Assembly: GCA_032622095.1 (NCBI GenBank)
Contig: CP136069.1
Span: 124,001 to 188,000, forward strand
DNA: 64,000 bases
Reading direction: 5' to 3'
DNA from: Siphonodentalium dalli
Lineage: Eukaryota; Mollusca; Scaphopoda; Gadilida; Siphonodentaliidae
The notes beneath the pieces were generated by a model. That model had not been told where the DNA came from and ran no database searches. It was given only the letters and a program-made list of their open reading frames with translations. This document shows, one piece after another, positions 35,321-47,179 of the stretch. The position numbers were made by a program, and so were the translations under genes. Numbering within the stretch: the stretch's first letter is position 1; each line of letters begins with the position of its first letter.

Positions 35321-36535
35321 TCAAGTAATTACTGCTGGGAATTTTAAGAGAACATATCTGGCAGACCATGTGTTATTGAAATGAGTTAATTATCACTATG
35401 TCTATGGACATGCTATAAAGCCTGATAGTGGTACTTCTGGCTGGCAGGATTTGTTATCATATTAATGTCAAATTGATTGATGGCTATCTGGTGGAGTGCT
35501 GTTTTCTGTGCAATATTAAGTTAACCCCTTTGCTGAAACAGGTTCATTACTAAAGTTTATGTAAACACTATAGGACACCTATTCTAAAATATTAAATTGG
35601 AATAGTCCATTGTTACTTAATTTGTAGGGATGTTTTACAGACATTGTTGTCTACATACACTGTTGTCTTATCTTAGACAAAAATTAATCCACACATTCCT
35701 CAGTTCCATGATGTGATGTCATTGCAAATGATTAACCCTCTCCACACATCATATGGTTTTGAAGCTTTTCGTTTGATCATTCTCCTATATTATGTCCAGG
35801 TTGATGGTGATCCACTTTTGATATACGCATCTATGAAGTTATTTTAATAAGATTAAAAAAAAGGCACAGATATATCCTAGCTTATGCGTGCGGTTTAGCT
35901 GTTGGTCGTTAATTACGCCAGCATATATAAGGTAATATTATGGCATATATTTTTTATATGCGATCTGAAGGTTCAAAAATTAAGTGGGCCTTTAAATCTT
36001 TCGCTGCCACCCCGCCACATGGACATACTCACCAGTGCCAAGCATTATGGGTGTAAATACAAGTATTTTATGTATATGTGGGTAATGCAATGACTACCGG
36101 GTAATTATCGGTGTATTTAGTTGAAACTTCACATGTGGGTATATATGACAATGACCTATCACCTGCCCCGACGTGGAGACCCATTCAAGATCAAAGCCTT
36201 TGGGTCACGTGCCATTGGCGGCCATCTTGGATTTGCTTTAATTTATGTTTTTCGGTAATTTTTTTCAATTCATATATGATTAAATGTTTGTTTTTTGTTA
36301 TATTGTTCTATCCCATTAATTAATGCTTCACCAGTTAATCATATTCCGGCTACTATTCGTAAATCTTATATCTCACGTGACTTTGTCGCCTTATGATTGG
36401 CTGGACACTGCTATACTATTTTACGATAGTACCCCAGTAGGATTCACTCGCCTACTATTCTTTTTGAATTTATAGTAACAGACTCAATTTGATTGGATTG
36501 CCACCTGAAGACACGGCCTGAATCTGAACTATACG
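35321..36535. other. Non-coding stretch, no gene recognised
   Basis: AT-rich sequence with no MITE copy that I could assign. A single 'gccatcttggatttgcttta' motif at about 36,219 resembles the units of the tandem arrays elsewhere in the window. Confidence 0.4.
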
Positions 36536-37862
36536 TACCGTAAACCGGGGTAACTTGAGACAGTTTTTAGGGTATTTTAAAGCTAACTTGAAATAAATGT
36601 TTTGGACCCTAGCAACATCACTTGACACTTCTCAAACAACTTCTCAGCTATTGATTTCTAATAGTTCTAACCTGTTGTAGCATTGTAGGTGGCAAAAATT
36701 GTGGCCCGAACAGGTGTCTCAAGTCACCCCGGCAATGGGGTGACTTGAGACAGATGCCTCCTAAACTCATATAACATCTTGTTCCACTGCCCCAATTTGA
36801 CTCCAGTAGTAGGAGTGGACAGACCGATAATGATGCAACAGAGAAAGATTACTTTAATAAGAATTATAATTTAGATTTTAGCAATCTATATTTGCTATAC
36901 ACCACTATCCAGGCTTAATGTTAATAATCATGTGTCGATATTAGAATGCAATGCCATTGTATCATGTGATGCTGATGGAGCCATGGCTCAAAGACTCGTT
37001 TCTTCATAATGAAGATACGAGTCTTGGAGCCATATGAAAGTTTATGTAATGGCGCCATAATGGTGATGTATGTATTCGTGTAGCTGTTGCTTCGTGGCTT
37101 TATGGCCCCATGACACGTATCTCCGTTATGGATCCATGGTTCAATGCAAGACTCGTATCTCTGTTATATCCTAATCCTGTGATCGAGGGGATACGCTTTG
37201 CCCATAAAAGATGAGCCCTAACCATAAACCTGTGATCGAGGGGGTGGGCTTTGACCCTAAAGGGTGCTCTAACCCTAATTCAACATGAGCCCTAACCCCC
37301 CTAAACAAGTGATCGTAGTACTTGCAGTCAGTCAGCTACATGTAGATTATCATTCAAATTTACTTGTGCAACTTATCATGTGCATTAACTGAGATATACT
37401 GTAGTAGTTAGCAACTAAATAGCACATGTAGACATATAGAGCATGTATGGGTCATATCCGGGGTGACTGTCTCAAGTCACCCCGAGTATGTCGAAAATCA
37501 TGTTTTTCTTAGAAAGCATAAAATATGTAACTAAATTCATAAAATGACAATCTGTTGACACATCAGATATATATTTCTGGAGTCTTGGTCATATTCATTT
37601 CCATATAGTCCACATGGTGTATGTAGTGCAGTGAAAGTTTGCAAGTGGTCAAATTTTTGCGAAAAAAAATCAATGAAATTCTCAGACCAGTTGCTCCATT
37701 TTTATTCAATTGCATCTCATTATTTATAGATTATTATCAAATAAATATACCTGTCATCAGAATAAATAAGATTTATTTGAATGTAAGAACAATAGGGAAT
37801 GATTATAGTGCCTGAAATATGGCACCATCCTGTTTTGTCTCAAGTCACCCCGGTTTACGGTA
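36536..37862. mobile_element. TA-flanked element with CCGTAAACCGGGGT ends
   Basis: Inverted ends 'taccgtaaaccggggt' (left) and 'accccggtttacggta' (right), both followed internally by ACTTGAGACA or its complement. Two further internal inverted pairs of 'tcaagtcacccc' and 'ggggtgac' lie near 36,718-36,756 and 37,460-37,484. TA on both sides suggests Tc1/mariner-type insertion. It is 1.33 kb with no transposase frame, so non-autonomous. Confidence 0.8.
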
Positions 37863-37971
37863 CCTTGTACGATTCTTGTTGCAATATTGGTATAATCATT
37901 AGACTTATAATTTACGGCAATTATTTATTGGTGAATTTTAGTGATCTTACAAATGTCCGATCATAGCTATT

Positions 37972-40292
37972 AGTCCAGGAGATATTGGTCGACCTCTGCA
38001 CCACCCCCCCCCCCCCCCCCCCAGGACTTAACTTCACCCCACTAATTTTCTTCCTTAAGTTCTCCTTGTTAACAAGAAAAAAAAGTGGCCGCAGAGACTC
38101 CAGACAAGATGGCGTTCATCATGGCGGCCATTTTTTTTAAATGCACCAGGTCTCTTTGATCGCCGTTATAGTAAAGATGATGTCACATGCCGTCTTGTTT
38201 TCCGCTCGATTCGTTATGCTAATATACAACCCTTACAAATTAGCCAAAAATCCGACACCAGAATCCAATATGGCGGCCAAGATGGCCGCCGAAATGTGAA
38301 AATATACTATTTTTCTGACATGTTACCACCTTTCGTTTGTCTCTGTGGGAAAATGTTGGCATCTTTGCGTCATGTTATACATTTACCATATAGAGGAGTC
38401 AGTTGGCGACCACATGGGGTCCATAATATACATTCATTGCGGGATATTTTTGTCCGATATCACGTTTTCCCAAATGCCGAATCTATGTTAATAAAGCGAT
38501 GTAATGTTTCGAATCAATGAATGTTATTGCTATTATAACAACACCCATGCATATATATGTGCAGGAGATACTCAAGCAAGGATTCCTCTTATACCTAAGT
38601 TGAGGAATATTTACCCAAATCCAAGATGGCGGTCAAATGGCCACCAGAAATAAAAAATCGCCGAAAATCGCCGATTTTAACATCAGTGAACATTATTGTC
38701 ATGACAACTCCACACCTGCTTACTATTGTGAGTTGGGAACACTTAGGCGAAGAACTTTCCTTGTACCATATCCAAATAAAATTCCCCCAAATCCAAAATG
38801 CGCCCACAATGGCGGACAGATTTTGAAAAATCACCGAAATTCCCTCATATTCACATCATTGGGCATTATTGTCGAGACAACTCCACCCATGCTTACAATT
38901 GAGTTGGAAATACTGAGGTGAAGTAATTACATTACATCTCATGCCAGAAATTGTTTTCCAAATCGAAGATGGCTGCCAAAATGGCGACCGAAATTTGAAA
39001 ACAAGTCTACATTCCTTTACTTTCTTACGATGGGCGTTATTGTTTCGCGATTTCTATCCACCATTACATGTTGATATGGAATAGTGACATGAAGTATTCA
39101 TTAGGGTTTAGCAATTGATACTCACAGCCAAGATCGCTGCTAAATTGGCGGCTAGAAATTGTTAAGAAATCGATATTTTCACATATTAATTTAAACTTTT
39201 TTGTCATAATATCGGTATGTATGGACGAAACTGTACATAAACCATCTACCGTACTAGTTCAACTTTAAGGTATCAAAACGCATAACATAGCTCGTATCCT
39301 TCTGGAAAGATGAAAAACCACAATTAATATCGCGATGTGGCATTTCGAAATCCAGTCTCCACTTAGCGCCGATAATGGTCGTAAGCGTAGGTGCGCCGAA
39401 TAGTTATATCAGAACAATTACCTGATAACAGATTCTGATTTGCCACGTCACGTCCATAATTATCTGGACCAGCTTCCATTTCTTTGTCTGATAAATCTAG
39501 GTCGCTCACACCGACAAAGTATTCACCACTTCCTGGGAGTAGGGTCCCTCTAATCATAACGTTTCAAACAATTCATTTTCCTGTATCTAGCTTACGATTT
39601 TAAATATTTGCTAACTATGATATTTGTGCGTCATCTTGAACTAGGAAGGCATATGGCCGATGAGTATACAAGCTTACAGAAGGTCATCTCTATGTATATG
39701 TGTCTCATACCCCATGGGATAACGACATGTACACCTGGCGAACCAGTTAGCTAGTCACTTCTCAATAGATGGTTCGTCAACTCACAAACTCAGCGAACGC
39801 ATTGGCATATGTGGACAACTTCGACAGTGTTTCGAAGGTTGCTAGCTGTCTCATTCCCTTGGACAGATGTCTATCTGCTAAGGAGAAGACCCTAGTGTAC
39901 AGACTACCCACACTTCTGAACCATTATTCGAAGCAAACTGTGCGACGCCCCGCAGTTGTCTCGTCGAATATCTCCCAGCAGAGAAGAACAATGCTCACGG
40001 TGCTAGTTTGTGGACATGCGCCATGATAGTGGGAATGAAATGGGCCACTGTATACACCACCCCTACACCTGGTGCATGTTTAAGATATCAAATGTCATGC
40101 GTGTCGGTTTTATTTGGTGTGGTAAGATTGTATTTCCACATCCGTTTCGAAGCCTTTCTGATTCAACTACGTACACTTTTGTCTGGATAATACTATGCTA
40201 GCCTCCCTCAAAACAGTCGGATGGACTAAAGGATAATGTCTTTATAGCATGAATGTATGCGTGTTTTCATATCCTCTCTCGGGGTTAGTGTC
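37972..40292. repeat. Long interspersed repeat, copy C
   Basis: Direct-orientation relative of A and closest to inverted copy B. Left end 'agtccaggagatattggtcg' is followed by a run of 17 or more C. The frame 39,769-40,026 (NALAYVDNFDSVSKVASCLI) and the minus-strand frame 39,363-39,557 recur in mirrored form in B. They may mark a decayed coding region of the element, but no motif allows naming it. Confidence 0.85.
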
Positions 40293-41404
40293 AGTATGTT
40301 CATTTCATTAATAAAATGCCATCATGTCGATTTCAACAAATAAAGTCGATGAACAACATCATCATGTAGCTTTCACCATCGACATGATTTATATTTTAGG
40401 CCACTCCAATGGAAATATTTGACAGTACTTACTAGTAATATGTCATAATTATGTTCTCAATAGAATGTAAACCGCCGCTACAAATGAACATCACTGCATG
40501 TGCATAATTCCGATAGTAACTCTCCTCATTTTGGAACGCCAGCAATTGAAAGACACACATGTTATGGCTTATTAATTAACGGCCCGATAGGAATGTTTAA
40601 CATCCCGAGGGCCTATTAGAGGCCAGAGACGCAGCTAATAGGCCCGAGGGCTGTTAAGTCATTCCTGGGGGGGGGGGCATTAATAAACCATGACGCCGGA
40701 CAAAATCATGTTATTACTATTATTACTAGTACTGCTCTGTCCTCATGTGATCACGTGATCGGTGACTAAAAAAAATTAACTAGTGGAAGCGGGCGTTAAT
40801 GAAAAAAAGCTTTGAATGATTATAACGCCTGCCGCCCACTTCCGGTCAGCTTCGTCTCAAAATTATGGAATCTTATCATGTGAGTAAAATAGTGTTAATC
40901 TACTAGAGAATGCCCTCTATAGTGGTATAGCCCTATGTCTATTACATTCCCAGCTAGCAGTCTACATATAGACTATAAGACTTAAGGCCATATATTTAAC
41001 TTTACTATTGAAAGTTGCAGGTGGGCTGGTTGGGGTGCAGAATAAGAAAGGTTGTATACATTACAATGTTCTCTTCTCTCTCAAAATAACACACTGCACG
41101 ATACAATACATCGATGATGATGAATCACATGCGACATGTAATATATGATAACGTCTATGGATCCGAAGAATATCATGTTGAATAACCTACATGTGAAGTC
41201 TGGAAACTACTAGACCCTAGAAAGATAGATGATACCTAATCTAGAATGTGTATATACTATATAATATAGAACTAGGGTATGAATATATAAAAGAGTAGAA
41301 ATACCATTAACGCTCCAACATGGAGACTTCCAACAATTATAACTATTTACAGCACCGTGATAACAAAGGGATTTATCCAGGTAAATGGACCATCCATTCC
41401 AAAC
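40293..41404. other. Non-coding stretch with two small repeats
   Basis: 40,300-40,570 resembles 57,700-58,215 ('tacaaatgaacatcactgca' versus a similar run, 'cataattccgatag', 'aattgaaagacac'). 40,561-40,692 is an imperfect palindrome ('atggcttattaattaac', 'cctattagaggcc', 'gctaataggcc', 'ggcattaataaaccatgac') with an internal G-run. No gene seen. Confidence 0.5.
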
Positions 41405-43354
41405 TACCGTAAAATGGGGTGACTTTGCCACCAACGGGGTGACTTTGCCGCGTCACTTAGAAAAAGTTAAGAATTAACAGCTCAGCACCAATAACCAGAT
41501 AGCAAAATGTTTCATATGTACTAATGATTTTACAAGTTCAGATTATATCACATGTGCCACAAAAATTGATGTATACAAATTCTGAAGGTCAAGGTCACCA
41601 TGCGACCTTTATAGAACATTTTGGCAAATTTTCTACATAACTCCAAATTTGTAGGGTTTCTTCGAGACCAGCAATGATACACACCTAAGGGAAAGTTCAT
41701 GTTTATTGCTATTTGGTCTTGTTTCCATGAATATATTAACTTTTTCCTGGTATTAGATTATTTAATTGAAATTTGGAAAAAAACTAATTTCCATGTGAGA
41801 ATTGAAATTGCTCGGGGTCACTTTGCCATAGTGGCAAAGTAACCCCGCATTAAATTAGAACAGAAAAATTTACAAGCCACATATATTTATATAGAATCTA
41901 TCACTTTACTTCAGTTAATACTGTTATTAGTATGAAAACTTGCATCTTCATATATAAAAATTTAGCATGGTATTTCCTAATAAGCCCTATTGCATAAAAA
42001 CTGCAAAAGCCTATACACTGTAGATGGATATTTTTACCATTGAAGGCAATACCGTTTCGAACCAATAGAATACATGTATTTGTACCATTTTAGAATCATA
42101 GGTTTTATTCAGCCATGACTGGTTAACATTAAGTTACTAAGGCATTATCAAGCTCACAAATCTTCTCATTGCTTGGTAAACCTGTTGTTCTGTGGATTTC
42201 AGTCATTGGGCAGTATTTATAATACAGGTGAGGGGGGTGATATATCTTATACCACAAAAACCATCACGGTCACCCACCTCCACGCAAAAACATCTCTGAT
42301 GTGTAATCACACCGCTCCTCAAAGTTAATTCACATGTGTGTGCTGGTCACATACTACATTATCAAACAATAGGACTAGAGTAAATTTACATATGAATACA
42401 GATGTAAAATAAAGTGATTCAAGTGATCATCACAGAATACTATGCATTAATCGGAACCAGATGCCCAGCGACTGTATTATACCGTATGTACAGGATTAAC
42501 TGTAATTATGATCTATCACTCATTTACAAAGTATCGGTACCTTCATCACAATCTGAGCATATACATGTATCTTGGTGAGATCATCACCATAATCCATTGT
42601 ATTGGATGCAATCTGGAAAAACATGTGACTTGAAATTCTTAGAGTATTTAGCTTAGGGCATGCTTTTTTGTGACTTTTCAGTGATAACCAAGACGCTCTT
42701 GTGGAGTAAAGTTTATGACATCGTCCCATCAGTAGCATAGTTTTCTCCATGTGACACCAAAAACAGCCTATCCTAGTAGTTGTACAATATTTATAGCACA
42801 TGTATTATTTTGACAATTATGTGTTCTCTTAACTTCTCTATATTTCGTAATCAAGATTATAAAGACATTAGTGATGCAGACCAGACTGGACCTAGGTGGT
42901 CCAGTCTAGCGTGGTCCAGTCCGGTCCAGGCCATTCTGGTCTGGTACCCTTGTATGGAGTTGGACTGGTCCAAAGCGGTCTGGTCTACTTACATGTGAAT
43001 GAATGACCCTTTTAGCAAAATCTATACATTATACTCAGTTAGTACTATACCAGGCCCATATAAAATGGACAATAGATACATGTGGCATTGTTATTTTCAA
43101 CACACATAGAAGCATACAGAGAATCGTACCGACATGTGGCAAAGTCACCCCAACCCATGGGGTGACTTTGCCACCCAACTTTTTCAGTACATGCTCTCAT
43201 TCCAAACATACATGGAAAATAACCACACATGAAATATATAGCATGAAGTTACCTGATTTAAATGACTGTAGAACTGTTTTCTGAATTTAGCTTGTGACTG
43301 AATGCTACATAGAAATATGCCAAAAAGGTGGCAAAGTCACCCCGTTTTACGGTA
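41405..43354. mobile_element. TA-flanked element with CCGTAAAATGGGGT ends
   Basis: Inverted ends 'taccgtaaaatggggtgact' (left) and 'agtcaccccgttttacggta' (right), each continuing into TTTGCC or its complement. Internal copies of 'ggcaaagtcacccc' and 'ggggtgactttgcc' lie near 41,435, 41,830 and 43,137-43,172. It is 1.95 kb, TA-flanked, without a transposase frame. The ends resemble those of 36,536-37,862, pointing to related families. Confidence 0.8.
42875..42985. repeat. Degenerate TGGTCCAGTC tandem repeat
   Basis: About 110 bp of diverged ~10 bp units ('tggtccagtc', 'tggtctggta', 'ctggtccaaa') inside the 41,405-43,354 element. Confidence 0.7.
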
Positions 43355-43655
43355 CTCTAAAATCATCTTTACAGATGTGGATGGTCACAACTGACTTATA
43401 AATATAAATGGATGATAAAACAATACATGTAACAAGACAATACAAACATGACAAGTAAAATGATCAGAGATAATAAATAATATCAGCTTACCAATTCGGA
43501 ATGATTTGAGTCCGGATGAATATTTATATCCTTTATGATAAAACTTTAAGAAGCTTTTACATTGTTTATATATATTAAGTATTTATTTATTTAAGTTTAA
43601 GTTGGAGATAACCCAACCGCTCCATTGTGTTTATATGAGAAAACTAACTATAGCA

Positions 43656-43713
43656 ATGGCGGCAAACGTGAGTGAGAAGTACTCACGGTGGGATTGGGCT
43701 AAAGTTAAAAGAG
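43656..43713 (+). CDS. Candidate first coding exon, unidentified gene
   Basis: ATG in the context 'tagcaatggcg' opens a frame MAANVSEKYSRWDWAKVKR that meets a good donor 'gtaagg' at 43,714, in phase 1. The product is too short to identify, and no matching downstream exon is recognised before 47 kb. An MAA- start with R/K-Y-S-x-W also appears in a decayed form near 48,443 (MAAELHHGVGRYSEWSV). Both could be first exons of transposon-derived DNA-binding proteins, but this is a guess. Confidence 0.25.
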
Positions 43714-44075
43714 GTAAGGCAGCAGATAGAAATTAAGAGGGAGAGGGTCGCAAAGATTTGCGTGCAGTGTAGATTAACAAATGATGGTTTAGTAATTATT
43801 GTTAAAAAGGTTGTTAATAATAAATATTCCTAATAATTCTGATCTAATAAAATATTGATAATATTACATATTTTACCACCGCCACAGTGGTAATAATAAT
43901 ATTTTATTGCATAGATTGTTATTAAAACCGTATATCAAGGCACTATCAAGTAACCCTCAGAATTATGTGCAACTCTGTAACTTTTGCTCTGCAGATTTGT
44001 ATGGAAATGCCCATTCAAAATTGGTCACTTGACCTCCCATTTAATCAGAAAATGACAATCAGCTTGATTACTACA

Positions 44076-44920
44076 CAGTGAAGTACGGAAGCGTAGAGGC
44101 GCCAGATGAATTATAGTGGTATCTTGCTGCAGCAAGTTAACTATCATGCTGCAACAATTAAGTTAACTATCCTGCTGCAGCAAGTTACTATCTTGCTGCA
44201 GCAAGTTAGCTATCTTGCTGCAGCAAGTTATCAGCTATCCTGCTGCAGCAAGTTACTATCTTGCTGCAGCAGGTTAGTTATCTTGCTGCAGAAATGTTGT
44301 AAAAAATGTGAATTTTCTAAATTTGTTTTTTGTTGGTGAAATTTGGATGTAAAAAGGCTTTATAAAGAGCGTATAATTTATGATGGAAAGAGAAAGTAAT
44401 TAGTTATAAATACTCATTGACATGTAGTCCCGAGATTCAGATCAATTCTCAATATATCAGAGATAGCTAGAAAGAGAAAATAATTATTTATAATTAGTTC
44501 AAATTAGACTGTGTATGACTCATAGTCCCAGAAAATACTCATTGACGAGTAGTCCCATTAGTAACTTGCTGCAGCAGATCATAGCTTAGTCCAACAAATT
44601 AAGACTATTCGGATTAATACATATTTTAATATTTGGACATTTACGATTGTATTAATCCTTCCTGAAGGATTAAAAGGTCCATAAATGTCCAAATATTAAA
44701 ATTCCTATTAATCCGAAAGTCTAATTTGTTGGACTAATCATAGCTAACTTGCTGCAGCAAGATATAGTAACTTGCTGCAGCAGGATAGCGAACTTGCTGC
44801 AGCAAGATAGTAAGTTGCTGCAGCAGGATAGCTAACTTGCTGCAGCAAGATAGTAACTTGCTGCAGCAAGATACCAATATAATTCATCTGGCGCCTGTAC
44901 GCTTCCGTAGTGAAGCACTG
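44076..44920. mobile_element. Inverted-repeat element with CTTGCTGCAGCA arrays
   Basis: Ends 'cagtgaag', 'tacggaagcgta' and 'ggcgccagatgaatt' at the left are mirrored by 'aattcatctggcgcc', 'tacgcttccgta' and 'gaagcactg' at the right. Inside each end lies an array of 5-7 units of 'cttgctgcagcaagtta', themselves nearly palindromic (TTGCTGCAGCAA), in opposite orientation. Frames through the arrays read Leu/Ser/Cys/Ala-rich repeats and are not genes. A second element is nested at 44,586-44,738. Confidence 0.85.
44586..44738. mobile_element. Nested fold-back element with 7-bp duplication
   Basis: Palindromic: 'ttagtccaacaaatta' and 'aatatttggacattta' are mirrored by 'taaatgtccaaatatt' and 'taatttgttggactaa', with minor mismatches. 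It is flanked by tcatagc on both sides (44,579-44,585 and 44,739-44,745), a perfect 7-bp direct repeat, supporting insertion into the larger element. Confidence 0.75.
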
Positions 44921-45364
44921 AAGCCTTGAGGGTACAGTGTGAACTGGGGATTGATCATTTTGATGCACACGTGTATCGATTGACGTACGAACGGACGAAG
45001 ATCGTCGGGGGAAAACTTACCAGTATTATAGTATGTTCACTTGGTTTCAGACTTGTTTTGTCTTTGTAATATAAATACTCCATCCGTTCCGAAAATCGTC
45101 TTGTACCTAGCTCAACAAAATCGCACAAAGATCACCACCTTGAAATTCAGCGAAAATAGGTGAAATTGTGACGTCGCTTTTTATCTTCGCAAGCGGCGCT
45201 ATTTTCAGAGTGCTCAGCGAAAAACAATTCATAAACTGATAATCATGACTCATGTGCAATTTAGTGTATTCGGGTTTTCATAAGTGTGACCTTCCCGCTA
45301 TTTATCAGTTGCAATGGTAAGTAACCATTACATGCCGATACTAGTTGTTGACGAACGTTGTTTT

Positions 45365-46975
45365 TTTAAGCTTAAGCGCAAATATGTGTCTATCAATTTA
45401 TTTGCACTTAAGCGCAAATACCTATATAACACTCCCTTCCTTCCCTCTGATTGTGAATGATTGAGTCCATCTCATACTAGTATATTATGATGTATGGGAG
45501 GCCCTTTTCACATTTATTATTTATTTGCGCTTAAGCGCAAATAACCTCAAGCGTAAATCATTTGATTTGCGCTTAAGCGCAAATAGATCATATTTGCGAC
45601 TTTTTTTTTATAAGCCCACATGATTTGCTCTTAAGCGCAAATCATTTGCGCTTAAGCTCAAATAAAAATTAATATTCATTGATTCCCCCCTGAAATAATT
45701 TTAAATGGCACAGGCCTAAACACATCACTCAAGTCTATAGTCGAGGCCCACCATATGAGGGAAGCAATCCCCCAGTAACCCCTAGATCCCTTTTATGACA
45801 TGGAAATGGTATAGATCTGTGCAGGATATGTCTCATTTATAAAATATACTTGATCTCTGTGATGGAGACACACATTCTTGGGGACAGGGATGCTGATAAT
45901 ATGAAAATAGGGTTTTTTCCCCCTATTTCAAGTCAATAAATACACCATATATGAAGGAAGCAAGCCCCCCGGTAACCCCTAATTCTCTTTTGATGGCCAT
46001 GGAAATGGTATATATCTGTGCAGGATGATATATCCCTTTTATAAAATATACTTAAACTCTGGGAGTGAGACACCAATTCCTGGGACACCAGGGACAGAGA
46101 TGCTAGCTGATATGCATATATGGAAATATGTTTTTTCTTCAACATGGAGTCTGTTTGGGGCTATTACTATGGGCCCATCATAATATACTATGAGATGGAC
46201 TCAATCATTCACAATCAGAGGGAAGGAAGGGAGTGTTAGGTATTTGCGCTTAAGCGCAAATAAATAATAAATGTGAAAAGGGCCTCCCATAATGATGGGC
46301 CCATAGTTAAATAGCCCCATACAGACTCGAAGTTGAAGAAAAAACATATTTCCATATGCATATCAGCATCTCTGTCCAATGGTGTACCAGGAATTGGTGT
46401 CTCACTCCCAGAGCTCTAGTATATTTTATTAAATGGATATCTCCTGCACAGATATATACCATTTCCATGGCCATAAAAAGGGAATTAGGGGTTACCGGGG
46501 GGGCTTGCTTCCTTCATATGGTGTACTTATTGACTTGAAATAGGGGGAAAAAACCCTATTTTCATATTATCAGCATCCCTGTCCCCAAGAATGTGTGTCT
46601 CCATCACAGAGATCAAGTATATTTTATAAATGAGACATATCCTGCACAGATCTATACCATTTCCATGTCATAAAAGGGATCTAGGGGTTACTGGGGGATT
46701 GCTTCCCTCATATGGTGGGCCTATATAGACTTGAGTGATGTGTTTAGGCCTGTGCCATTTAAAATTCAGGGGGGAATCAATGAATATTAATTTTTATTTG
46801 CGCTTAAGCGCAAATATGATCTATTTGCGCTTAAGCGCAAATGATTTGCGCTTAAGCGCAAATATTTGCTCTTAAGCGCAAATGATAGAGGTTATTTGCG
46901 CTTAAGCGCAGATATTTGCTCTTAAGCGTAAATAAATAATAAATGTGAAAAGGGCCTCCCATACTTAAGCGCAAT
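45365..46975. repeat. 1.6-kb inverted repeat with TTTGCGCTTAAGCGCAAAT motifs
   Basis: The left arm (about 45,400-46,165) is mirrored by the right arm (about 46,175-46,960), for example 'actcccttccttccctctga' against 'tcagagggaaggaagggagt', and 'ggcccaccatatgaggg' against 'ccctcatatggtgggcc'. A 19-bp perfect palindrome, tttgcgcttaagcgcaaat, and one-base variants of it occur about a dozen times, clustered at 45,370-45,660 and 46,797-46,930 with single copies near the middle (46,241). The frames at 45,933-46,145 and 46,356-46,538 are mirror images of each other. Confidence 0.88.
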
Positions 46976-47179
46976 CAAGCACAATTAATTATTAAATGTG
47001 AATTTGGCCTCCCATAGGTGTAAGATGAAATACTCCACACTATATCAACAGTGGTCACATGGGCTTGAAGAACCTCGATCGAGGTTTTTTACACAAATCG
47101 ATGTTTAGTACATCAATTTTGGGTTCTCCCTGACCTGTTTTACGGCGCGATAGCGAGAATGATGAATCATGTCGATTGT

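Noticed and set aside
44106-44968. Cys/Leu/Ala-rich repetitive proteins on both strands
   Set aside because: They are translations of the CTTGCTGCAGCAAG arrays and appear in mirror image.
45370-46930. TTTGCGCTTAAGCGCAAAT as a bacterial operator or origin iteron
   Set aside because: The context is animal DNA with inverted-repeat element structure; no replicon or bacterial gene is present.
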